This document shows positions 1 to 6,762 of a DNA stretch of 7,033 bases, one piece after another. The notes under the pieces are model-generated. The model was not told the DNA's origin. It saw only the letters and a program-made list of their open reading frames with translations, and made no database searches. Made by a program: the position numbers and the translations under genes. The DNA lies in assembly GCA_028698395.1 (NCBI GenBank), contig JAQVDG010000103.1:1-7033 (forward strand), given 5' to 3'. The DNA is from Weeksellaceae bacterium (GTDB lineage Bacteria; Bacteroidota; Bacteroidia; Flavobacteriales; Weeksellaceae). Positions within the stretch are counted from its first letter, which is position 1; each line of letters begins with the position of its first letter.

Positions 1-2507
1 TCCTTTTTTTCCTCGTATAATTTTTTCAATCGGGTCAAATCTGTTTTTAGCCGTATAAAATGTTCGTTGATTTCTTTTAATTCACCTTTTTTAATTGTTA
101 ATTTTTCTTTTTCTTGTTCAAATTCTTCTTCATCAAACGAAGTGTTTTTTAGTTTTTCTTCTAATTCTAAAATTGAATTTTTCAAGCTTTCATAAGTAAT
201 TCTGAATGTTTGAATTTCTTTCCTAATCATGCTTGTATTCAAATTCAAGCTCAAAATCTCTTGAATTTTTTCCAATGAATCAATATCGGATTTTTCTAAT
301 TTTTGCTGAATAGATTCTTGAATTTGAATTAAATTTTTTATTAGAATTTTCTGGTTTTCCTCATACAATTCGATGGATTTTTCCTGAGCTGAAATTTTAG
401 GATTTAATTCATTTATTTTCGATTGAAACTCTTGATAATTTTTCTCAATTAGTTGATTTTTTTGATGCAATTGATTCAATTCTGTTTGAACTATTTCAAT
501 GGGTTTTTCAGAAAAATCAATCCATTTTAAAACTTTTAAATTATTGATATTCTGATTAATTTCACCTTTTAAAATTGCTTCTTCTTCTCTGAATTTAATC
601 AGAGCATCATTGTATTTTTTTAATTCAGTTTGGATAATCTCTAATTTTTTTCTTTTTTCGCTATTTTCTTGAATAAAATCGTTTTTTTCTTTTTCAATTT
701 TCGCATTCTGATTTTTTCTCAATTCAAAACCCTGATAATCATTGGGCTTAAATTTTGGCCAACAAAATGATTTTTGATGTTTTTCCCATTCGTTTTCAAG
801 TTGTTTTAAAAAATCATTTTCTTGTTCTATCTGATTTTCAATGGATTTTTGTTCGCTCAAAAGAAGCTGGATTGCATTAAAATCCTTCTGATTTTTGTCA
901 ATTTCTTTTTCAATTTCTTGTAATTTCGTATAAATTTTCGACAAATTTTCAGTTTCATCACTATGTCCTGCAATATTCGGATGTTCGAGAGAACCACATA
1001 AAGGACAAGCTTTTCCATCATGTAATTCATGTGCATATTCTGCCAATTTTTGCTGAACTTCCCAATGTGATTTTTGAAGTTCCCAATTTGTTTTTTGCTC
1101 TTTTAAGATTGTATTTTTTTGATGAAATTCTTGCTCAAAATCTTCACTTTTATAATTTTTAGCAGCTAATTTTTCTTTTTTCTCATTGAATTTTAATTGC
1201 CATTCTTTGATTTTTTTCTTTTGATTTTCAATGTTTTGAGTTTTTAATTTTAATTTTGAAAACCAATTACCTACTTCAATTAAAAGTTCAGAAGAAATCA
1301 GTTGGTTTTGTTTTTCTTGAATTTTTTCCTCATTTTCAGTGAGTTGTAATTTTAAACTTTTTTCTTCTTTTTCTTTCTCTTCTACTAACTGCAAACCCTT
1401 TTTACTTCTTTCGATAAAAGTTTTAATATTTTTTGTGGATTTTAAAATTTGAATAATTCGACTTAAGTCATCGACTTTTGATTTTTCTTCATTCAAAATC
1501 TCATAATCAGCTTGAATTTTAAGCAACTTTTCTTTGAGTTCATCCGATTCTTTCTTGAATTCATCCAATTTTCCTTTTTCTATTTTCAGCTTTTCTTCCA
1601 ATTCGTTTTTTTGAATTTCCAATTTTTTCTGCTCAGTAAAATCCAAATAACAAGTATTGAAAATCAATTCATATTCATCAATTTCTTTTTGTTTTTTATC
1701 AGTTTCTATTTTTTGATTTTCTAATTTTTTTAAATCATTTTTCTTTGTTTGTAAATTTTCAAAATCCAATTTTACTGACTCCATTTTTTGGAAAGTTTTT
1801 TCTATGGAATCATGTTCTTTCTGAGTTTCTTGAAGCGTTTTGTTGGCTATTGTTAATTCATCTTCTTTTTCTGATAAAATTTCGGTATCAACCTTTTCAA
1901 AACCATCTAATTTTCCTTCTAATTGATCGAGTTTTGATTTTGTTTTACTTCTTAAAATTCCGGTTTTATCTTGCAAATCAAAACGATGAAGTCCAAAAAT
2001 TTCCTTCATCATTTTTGTTCTATCTGCTGCGCCTAATTCAATAAATTCCTTAAATTGACCTTGTGGAATGATAATCGTTCGTTTAAAATTTGAATAGCTT
2101 AAACCTAAAATAGTTTCTGTATTTTGATGTTCCAAAGGAATCCAATTTTCATTTTGAAATTCATAAAAAACAGTGGAATAATTTTTCACATCGTCAAAAC
2201 GTTTGGTATTTCGTCTGAACTCACGAGTTGCCCGAAATTTCCGATTTTCATGATTGAAAAAATCAAACTCAATATACATACGATTTGATTTTAAATTCAT
2301 CATATTATAACTACGTTTTTCTCGGGAATTCATTCGTTCTGTTTCACCGTATAAGGCAAAAGAAATTGCTTCCAATAAAGAAGATTTTCCCGAACCGACT
2401 TCACCAAAAATCCCAAATAAACCGGCATCTGTTAATTCGGTAAAATCAATGCTTTGTCGTTTTTGATAGGAATAAAGACCTTCTATTGTTAATTGAATCG
2501 GAATCAC
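1..2507 (-). CDS. sbcC: SbcC, ATPase/coiled-coil subunit of the SbcCD nuclease (partial, C-terminus beyond left edge)
   Basis: Rad50-like SMC-family ATPase that pairs with SbcD to cut DNA ends, hairpins and palindromes in the cytoplasm. One uninterrupted minus-strand frame gives 835 codons. I read every codon and found no stop. The only plausible start is GTG at 2505-2507, because an in-frame TAA lies at 2520-2522 just upstream; the protein then begins MIPIQLTIEGLYSYQ, a typical SbcC N-terminus. Walker A is GEVGSGKSS at residues 35-43. The Q-loop is PQGQF, with Q149. From about residue 190 the protein becomes rich in Lys, Glu, Asn and Leu, as in a long coiled coil. The zinc hook CPLC lies at residues 501-504 (codons at 996-1007), followed by the returning coiled coil. 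With the hook near 502, a full length of about 1000 residues is expected, so the signature motif and Walker B should lie off the left edge. It sits downstream of sbcD on the same strand. Identification is secure. Confidence 0.95.
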   Translation of the reverse strand, partial: MIPIQLTIEGLYSYQKRQSIDFTELTDAGLFGIFGEVGSGKSSLLEAISFALYGETERMNSREKRSYNMMNLKSNRMYIEFDFFNHENRKFRATREFRRNTKRFDDVKNYSTVFYEFQNENWIPLEHQNTETILGLSYSNFKRTIIIPQGQFKEFIELGAADRTKMMKEIFGLHRFDLQDKTGILRSKTKSKLDQLEGKLDGFEKVDTEILSEKEDELTIANKTLQETQKEHDSIEKTFQKMESVKLDFENLQTKKNDLKKLENQKIETDKKQKEIDEYELIFNTCYLDFTEQKKLEIQKNELEEKLKIEKGKLDEFKKESDELKEKLLKIQADYEILNEEKSKVDDLSRIIQILKSTKNIKTFIERSKKGLQLVEEKEKEEKSLKLQLTENEEKIQEKQNQLISSELLIEVGNWFSKLKLKTQNIENQKKKIKEWQLKFNEKKEKLAAKNYKSEDFEQEFHQKNTILKEQKTNWELQKSHWEVQQKLAEYAHELHDGKACPLCGSLEHPNIAGHSDETENLSKIYTKLQEIEKEIDKNQKDFNAIQLLLSEQKSIENQIEQENDFLKQLENEWEKHQKSFCWPKFKPNDYQGFELRKNQNAKIEKEKNDFIQENSEKRKKLEIIQTELKKYNDALIKFREEEAILKGEINQNINNLKVLKWIDFSEKPIEIVQTELNQLHQKNQLIEKNYQEFQSKINELNPKISAQEKSIELYEENQKILIKNLIQIQESIQQKLEKSDIDSLEKIQEILSLNLNTSMIRKEIQTFRITYESLKNSILELEEKLKNTSFDEEEFEQEKEKLTIKKGELKEINEHFIRLKTDLTRLKKLYEEKK

Positions 2508-2568
2508 TTTTACTGTCTTTTAGCTTAAATTTATACTTAATTTTTTAAAATCTGACCAGGTAAATGAA

Positions 2569-2576
2569 CAAATTTA
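2569..2576 (-). promoter_or_regulatory. Possible internal promoter -7 element before sbcC
   Basis: Read on the minus strand the sequence is TAAATTTG, an exact match to the Bacteroidota -7 consensus TAnnTTTG. It ends about 61 bp before the sbcC GTG. No TTTG -33 element is visible at the expected distance upstream, where the tandem repeat lies instead. In an AT-rich gap such a match can easily occur by chance, so this is a weak candidate. Confidence 0.2.
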
Positions 2577-2581
2577 GATTT

Positions 2582-2647
2582 TTTTATGGGTAATTTTGTG
2601 GAATTATATGGGTAAATCTGGAAAATTATATGGGTAAATTTGGAGAA
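2582..2647. repeat. Three tandem copies of a 22-bp repeat between sbcD and sbcC
   Basis: Copies lie at 2582-2603, 2604-2625 and 2626-2647, in exact 22-bp register. Copies 2 and 3 match at 20 of 22 positions; copy 1 matches copy 2 at about 16 of 22. The core on the plus strand is TTATATGGGTAAATYTGGA. The array begins 3 bp beyond the sbcD stop codon and ends about 74 bp before the sbcC start, so it would lie in the sbcD-sbcC intercistronic mRNA. There is no obvious hairpin within a unit. The function is unknown; a protein-binding array, an mRNA feature or simple slippage duplication are all possible. Confidence 0.85.
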
Positions 2648-2650
2648 TTT

Positions 2651-3853
2651 TTATTCGGATAAAATTTCATTCAATAAATCCATTAATTCATCATTGGGTT
2701 CTTGTCCTTTTTTAGATTGAAAGAACAAACGAAATAATTCTTTTTCATTCAAACTCAAATTGATTTTTTCTTGTTTATTTGATCTGATATCAGAGGGCTT
2801 TATTTTAGGAATTAAGTGAATAATTCCATCATGTGATTGAAAAATTTTCTGTCTTTCTTCAGCTTTTAAAAATTCTTCAGTTTCCAAAGTCAGTTCAACT
2901 AATGAATTGGGATTTTCTTTTAACCAAATTGCCGCTTCTTCTACATTGGTAAATGAAACTCGTTCTAATTTTCGTCCGTTTTTTAATGGAATTTTTTCAA
3001 ATTTAACTTCTTTGTCAGGTTCTGCTTCTAAAATTACCACATATTTTTGCTGTCCGGCTTCACTAAAACTGTAATTCAAAATAGAAGATGAATATACAAT
3101 TGGTCTTTCGTCAGTTCCAATATTATTGAATTCATGTAAATGTCCTAATGCCGTGTATTGAATCTGTTTCGGAATGGATTCTGAATAAATCAAATCAGCA
3201 TTTCCGATTTTAATTGGTTTTTCACTATCGGGTTCTTCCAAAAGTGTTTTTCCGCGAACGTTCATATAAAGATGCGACAGCAATAAATTCACTCCTTTCT
3301 CATCACAATATTGATGGGTTAGTTTTTGCCAATGTTCTGACAAAACAGTATTTAAAGCCGTTTCTTTATTTTCGCCTAAATATTGTTTTAACCGAACTTC
3401 ATTTGCATAAGCTGTATGCAAAAGACGAACAGGAAAATTTTGATTTTTCAATTGAATTTCCAAAAATCCTTCATCGGAATGAGTAATTTTAAAATGAGCC
3501 AATTCAAATTTTTGAACAACAGCTTTTGGTTGGCCAATTAAAATAATCCCATTTGCACGAGCTAATGAATTCGGAGTATCAATCAGTGCCGGAGAATCAT
3601 GGTTTCCGGCAATGGCAATAAGTGGACGTTCACCGTTTTTGGATAATTTTACTAAAGTTTGATAAAATAAATCCATTGCTTCAACGGTTGGGTTAAAATG
3701 GTCAAATAAATCGCCGGCAACCAAAACTAAATCTACTTTGTGTTCATCGGCAATTTCTATGATTTCACTCATTACTTTTTGTTGTTCTTCAAATCGTGAA
3801 AAACGATCTAATTTTTTCCCCAAATGCCAATCGGCTGTATGTAAAATTTTCAT
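2651..3853 (-). CDS. sbcD: SbcD, nuclease subunit of the SbcCD complex
   Basis: Mre11-like metallophosphoesterase, 400 residues, a normal length for SbcD. It supplies the Mn-dependent nuclease site of the SbcCD complex, which resects or cleaves hairpins and blocked double-strand ends. The metal-binding motifs are all visible and in order: DWH (D8, H10), GDLFD (D48), GNHD (N84, H85), SHLYM (H194) and GHLH (H238, H240). The first 240 residues or so are the phosphoesterase domain. The remainder is the capping domain and the C-terminal SbcC-binding part. The ATG start is supported by the classic opening MKILHTADWHLGKK. sbcC begins 143 bp after its stop on the same strand, with no other gene between, so the two are probably cotranscribed although separated by a repeat-bearing gap. 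I found no TAnnTTTG match on the minus strand between this gene and truA, so its promoter is not located. Confidence 0.97.
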   Translation of the reverse strand: MKILHTADWHLGKKLDRFSRFEEQQKVMSEIIEIADEHKVDLVLVAGDLFDHFNPTVEAMDLFYQTLVKLSKNGERPLIAIAGNHDSPALIDTPNSLARANGIILIGQPKAVVQKFELAHFKITHSDEGFLEIQLKNQNFPVRLLHTAYANEVRLKQYLGENKETALNTVLSEHWQKLTHQYCDEKGVNLLLSHLYMNVRGKTLLEEPDSEKPIKIGNADLIYSESIPKQIQYTALGHLHEFNNIGTDERPIVYSSSILNYSFSEAGQQKYVVILEAEPDKEVKFEKIPLKNGRKLERVSFTNVEEAAIWLKENPNSLVELTLETEEFLKAEERQKIFQSHDGIIHLIPKIKPSDIRSNKQEKINLSLNEKELFRLFFQSKKGQEPNDELMDLLNEILSE

Positions 3854-3990
3854 GAAAGCGAATATCGGGAAATTAGTTGGAAGGAATAAATAAAATTATC
3901 TAAAAAACACATCAATTTTCTATACTAAATAATGAAAGTTTTCGTTATTCGTGATAAGGAACATTACTCTTTTAGGTTCTTAGCTTTTTG

Positions 3991-4031
3991 GGTGTTTTTC
4001 TTATTGGTTCATTATTGATAAGAAAAACACC
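3991..4031. repeat. Perfect 14-bp inverted repeat in the sbcD/truA divergent region
   Basis: The left arm GGTGTTTTTCTTAT (3991-4004) is exactly the reverse complement of ATAAGAAAAACACC (4018-4031), with 13 bp between. As RNA from the plus strand the stem could extend inward by three G-U pairs and one A-U pair to a 5-nt loop. Neither strand has a U-run directly after the stem, and the flanking genes diverge, so an intrinsic terminator is unlikely. It lies about 137 bp upstream of sbcD and about 112 bp upstream of the likely truA start. An operator, a transcript hairpin or a remnant of a small palindromic element are all possible. Confidence 0.8.
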
Positions 4032-4073
4032 TGATAAGCGTCGAAAATCAGTATTTTTCTAATTATTATCTGC

Positions 4074-4091
4074 AATTCAATTATTTGAATT
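4074..4091. repeat. Short palindrome upstream of the truA promoter
   Basis: AATTCAA (4074-4080) and TTGAATT (4085-4091) are perfect inverted copies separated by TTAT. The palindrome lies 26 bp before the -7 element of the truA promoter, so it could be an operator. In AT-rich DNA a 7-bp arm is also quite likely by chance. Confidence 0.4.
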
Positions 4092-4095
4092 AAAC

Positions 4096-4125
4096 TTTCC
4101 ATAAGTCTTAAAATTCCTATTTTTG
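4096..4125 (+). promoter_or_regulatory. Likely promoter of truA and the ABC exporter gene
   Basis: TATTTTTG at 4118-4125 matches the Bacteroidota -7 element TAnnTTTG exactly and is followed by C, as is common in flavobacterial promoters. TTTC at 4096-4099, 18 bp upstream, is one base off the -33 element TTTG. Transcription would begin near 4130-4133, leaving a leader of only about 10-15 nt before the TTG at 4144. The element includes the TTG at 4123-4125, which argues against translation starting there. Confidence 0.6.
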
Positions 4126-4143
4126 CAAATTAAATCTGAAAGT

Positions 4144-4905
4144 TTGCGGTATTTTATTGAATTGAGTTATAACGGAAAAAACTTTTTTGGTTGGCAAATT
4201 CAACCTAAAGAAATCAGTGTACAGGAAACGATAGAAAAATCACTTTCAACCTTGCTTCGCCAAACGATTTCAATTATAGGTGCAGGGCGAACAGATACCG
4301 GCGTTCATGCAAGAAAATTATTTGCTCATTTTGATTTTGATGAAAATTTACCCGAAGATTTACTCCATCGATTGAATTCTTTTTTACCGAAAGATATTTT
4401 TATTTCTCGTATTTTTCCGGTGAAACCGAGTGCTCATGCACGATTTGATGCTTTGGAAAGAACCTATCATTATTTAGTTCAAATCGGAAAAAATCCATTT
4501 AATTACAATTCAGCTTGGCAAATTCATCAGGATTTAGATATAAAAAAAATGAATGAAGCAGCTGTTTTTTTACTTGGAAAACAAGATTTCAGCAGTTTTG
4601 CCAAGTTACATACGGATGTGAAAACACATATTTGTGACGTGAAACAAGCAGTTTGGACAAAGGAAACGGATTGGAATGAAAATGAATTTTTGAAATTTCA
4701 GATTACAGCCGATCGTTTTCTGCGAAATATGGTGCGTTCGATTGTTGGAACTTTAGTTGATGTGGGACGAAATAAAATAAGTATTGAAGAATTTCAACAG
4801 ATAATCCATCAAAAAGACCGTAAATTTGCCAGCGGTTCTGCACCCGCACAAGGACTTTATTTGTACAATGTAACATATCCTAATTCAATTTTTGAGAATG
4901 AGTGA
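4144..4905 (+). CDS. truA: TruA, tRNA pseudouridine(38-40) synthase
   Basis: Converts uridines 38, 39 and 40 of the tRNA anticodon stem to pseudouridine. The catalytic motif GAGRTDTGVHA carries the nucleophilic Asp at residue 51 (counting from 4144). The ARFDALERTYHY block and the later DRFLRNMVRSIVGTL block are also typical of TruA. The frame has no ATG start: it is open from 4105, after a TAA at 4102-4104. The longest call would begin at TTG 4123, but that codon lies inside the predicted -7 promoter element. Starting at TTG 4144 gives MRYFIELSYNGK, the usual flavobacterial TruA N-terminus, and 253 residues. I therefore choose 4144. The gene overlaps the next one by 8 bp and is probably cotranscribed with it. 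Confidence 0.93.
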   Translation: MRYFIELSYNGKNFFGWQIQPKEISVQETIEKSLSTLLRQTISIIGAGRTDTGVHARKLFAHFDFDENLPEDLLHRLNSFLPKDIFISRIFPVKPSAHARFDALERTYHYLVQIGKNPFNYNSAWQIHQDLDIKKMNEAAVFLLGKQDFSSFAKLHTDVKTHICDVKQAVWTKETDWNENEFLKFQITADRFLRNMVRSIVGTLVDVGRNKISIEEFQQIIHQKDRKFASGSAPAQGLYLYNVTYPNSIFENE

Positions 4906-6652
4906 TTCCAATAAGTTTGATTTTAATGGACTGAAACGTGTAGTAAAAATTGGCATGAGCTATCGGATTTTATTCTTTTCGGTAGTTTCCATTGCTATTT
5001 TTAGTGCAGTAGTTTCTACTTATCGACCTTATTTAATGCGGAATGCCATTGATGATTATATTTTAACAAAAGATATTCAAGGACTTTTTTACTTCTGTTT
5101 AATTATTGCCGGAGTTTTACTTTTGGAAGTTATCCTGAATTTCTTATTGATTTATTTTGCCAATAAAATAGCTCAAAAAGTCATTCGGTATTTAAGGGTC
5201 AAACTTTTCAACCACATCATTGGTTTTCGTTTGTCGTATTTTGACCGCACACCTAATGGTGTTTTGGTTACCCGTTCGGTTTCGGATATTGAAACCATTG
5301 CTGAAATTTTCAACAACGGAATTTTGACTTTAATGGTAGATGCTTTACGCATAACGCTAATTATTAGTGTTATGTATTATATGAATTGGATGGTTGCTTC
5401 GATTGTCATCATCATTTTACCTTTGATGATTATTATTACCAATCAATTTCAAAAAGTACTGAAAAAGGTCTATATGGCAGAACGAACGATTACAGCAAAG
5501 CTCAATAGTTTTGTACAAGAACGTTTAAGCGGAATTTCCATTATTCAACTTTTTAATAGACAAGCTAAAGAATATGAGGGTTTTAAAGCATTAAATAAAG
5601 AATTGAGAAATGCATTTTTAAAAACCAATGTTTATTTTGCTTTACTTTTTCCGGTTGTTGATATTGTTTCAGCATTGGCAATTGGGCTTTTGCTTTGGTT
5701 TGGAGGGTTGCGGACTGCGGTTCATGGTGATTTGTCGGTTGGAGATGTAATTGCATTTATTACGTACATTACTATGCTCACAACGCCTATGCGGCAAATT
5801 GCTGACCGATTTAATTCCATTCAACGAGGTTTAATCGGAGCTGACCGGGTTTTTAAAATTCTGGATGAAGACCAGTCACTTCTGAATAAAGGAACAGAAA
5901 AACTTACTCATATTCAGGGAAAAATTGAATTCAAAGATGTTCATTTTTCGTATGTAAAAAATAATCCGGTTTTAAAAGGAATTTCATTTGACACAAAACC
6001 GGGAGAAACCATTGCCATTGTAGGAGCAACCGGAGCCGGGAAATCTACAATCATCAATCTTTTGAGTCGTTTTTATGATATTAATTCCGGTGATATAAAA
6101 ATTGATGGGAAAAGTATTTACTCGATTGATTTAGCTGATTTACGCAAAAATATTGTTGTTGTTTTACAAGATGTGTTTTTATTTAACAGCACAATTTACG
6201 AAAACATTATTCTGGGGAATTCTTCCATTACCTTGGAAGAAGTTCAGGAAGCCGCCAAAAAAATAGGAATTCACGATTTCATCATGCGTTTACCCAATGC
6301 ATATTTTACGGAAGTCAGTGAACGAGGTGCAAATCTATCAGTCGGGCAAAGGCAATTAATTTCATTTTTAAGAGCTTATGTTTATAATCCTCAAATTTTA
6401 GTTTTAGATGAAGCCACTTCTTCAATTGATACCGAATCGGAAGTTTTAATTCAGAATGCAACCGAAAAACTAACCAAAGACCGGACTTCAATTGTGATTG
6501 CTCATCGTTTGGCAACCATTCAACAAGCCGATCAAATATTGGTAATGGATCATGGGAAAATTGTAGAAACAGGAACACATCAGGAATTATTGGACAAAGA
6601 AGGATATTATCATAAATTGTATGAAGTTCAGTTCCAGAGTACTAATTCATAA
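4898..6652 (+). CDS. ABC exporter half-transporter (fused permease and ATPase)
   Basis: A type I ABC exporter of 584 residues: one membrane domain fused to one nucleotide-binding domain, working as a dimer in the inner membrane. About six hydrophobic segments are visible, roughly at residues 24-42, 63-87, 142-162, 165-185, 247-270 and 283-300. The ATPase is complete: Walker A GATGAGKST (376-384), Q-loop Q424, signature LSVGQ (480-484), Walker B ILVLDE (E505 is the catalytic base) and switch His536. The signature has Val in place of the first Gly of LSGGQ, which should not inactivate it. The text QERLSGISIIQLFNRQAKE resembles the MdlB/YheH branch of multidrug-like exporters, but the substrate cannot be told from sequence. 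ATG at 4898 is preferred over the TTG two codons earlier. The start overlaps the truA stop within ATGAGTGA, suggesting translational coupling. Confidence 0.92.
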   Translation: MSDSNKFDFNGLKRVVKIGMSYRILFFSVVSIAIFSAVVSTYRPYLMRNAIDDYILTKDIQGLFYFCLIIAGVLLLEVILNFLLIYFANKIAQKVIRYLRVKLFNHIIGFRLSYFDRTPNGVLVTRSVSDIETIAEIFNNGILTLMVDALRITLIISVMYYMNWMVASIVIIILPLMIIITNQFQKVLKKVYMAERTITAKLNSFVQERLSGISIIQLFNRQAKEYEGFKALNKELRNAFLKTNVYFALLFPVVDIVSALAIGLLLWFGGLRTAVHGDLSVGDVIAFITYITMLTTPMRQIADRFNSIQRGLIGADRVFKILDEDQSLLNKGTEKLTHIQGKIEFKDVHFSYVKNNPVLKGISFDTKPGETIAIVGATGAGKSTIINLLSRFYDINSGDIKIDGKSIYSIDLADLRKNIVVVLQDVFLFNSTIYENIILGNSSITLEEVQEAAKKIGIHDFIMRLPNAYFTEVSERGANLSVGQRQLISFLRAYVYNPQILVLDEATSSIDTESEVLIQNATEKLTKDRTSIVIAHRLATIQQADQILVMDHGKIVETGTHQELLDKEGYYHKLYEVQFQSTNS

Positions 6653-6674
6653 TTCTCCCTACTGTAAAATCTCA

Positions 6675-6682
6675 TATTTTTG
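6675..6682 (+). promoter_or_regulatory. Candidate asnS promoter -7 element (distal)
   Basis: TATTTTTG followed by C matches the Bacteroidota TAnnTTTG consensus and is nearly the same as the truA element. It lies 22 bp after the exporter stop codon. Transcription from here would give a leader of about 75 nt. No clear TTTG -33 element is seen. Confidence 0.45.
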
Positions 6683-6692
6683 CCGCTTTATC

Positions 6693-6753
6693 AAAAATTA
6701 TACCCCAATAGCCTGAACTAGTTAAATTATGTTTAATTTTGTAAAAATTATAC
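6693..6753. repeat. 11-bp direct repeat upstream of asnS
   Basis: AAAAATTATAC occurs at 6693-6703 and again at 6743-6753, offset by exactly 50 bp, in the gap between the exporter gene and asnS. The motif is low in complexity, so chance is a reasonable explanation. Confidence 0.45.
6734..6741 (+). promoter_or_regulatory. Candidate asnS promoter -7 element (proximal)
   Basis: TAATTTTG also matches TAnnTTTG, 21 bp before the asnS ATG, and would give a leader of roughly 15 nt. No -33 element is seen at the usual distance. It competes with the distal candidate as the real asnS promoter; one of the two may be chance. Confidence 0.3.
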
Positions 6754-6762
6754 TAAAAAATT

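Noticed and set aside
1512..2044. Two Phe/Leu/Ile-rich plus-strand open frames (1512-1724 and 1745-2044) that look like small membrane proteins
   Set aside because: They are antisense to the sbcC coiled coil. Lys/Glu/Asn-rich coding on the minus strand reads as Phe/Leu/Ile-rich on the plus strand, so this is composition, not a gene.
2582..2647. Tandem repeat as a CRISPR array
   Set aside because: The units abut directly with no spacers, there are only three, and no cas gene is nearby.
2586..2661. Micro-ORFs of 9-10 codons, one per 22-bp repeat unit (for example MGKSGKLYG), each overlapping the next
   Set aside because: They arise automatically from the repeated ATGGGTAA and the 22-bp period, lie antisense to the sbcD-sbcC transcript and have no promoter support.
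3214..3486. Plus-strand 90-codon open frame
   Set aside because: It lies wholly antisense within sbcD, which has all its motifs, and has no recognisable features or promoter of its own.
3991..4031. Inverted repeat as an intrinsic terminator
   Set aside because: No T-run follows the stem on either strand, and the flanking genes point away from it.
6315..6578. Minus-strand 87-codon open frame
   Set aside because: It is antisense to the signature, Walker B and H-loop region of the ABC exporter and shows no independent support.
6732..6749. AT-only hairpin (AATTTT/AAAATT) as a terminator for the exporter gene
   Set aside because: The 6-bp AT-only stem is too weak, and the sequence overlaps a better promoter-like element.
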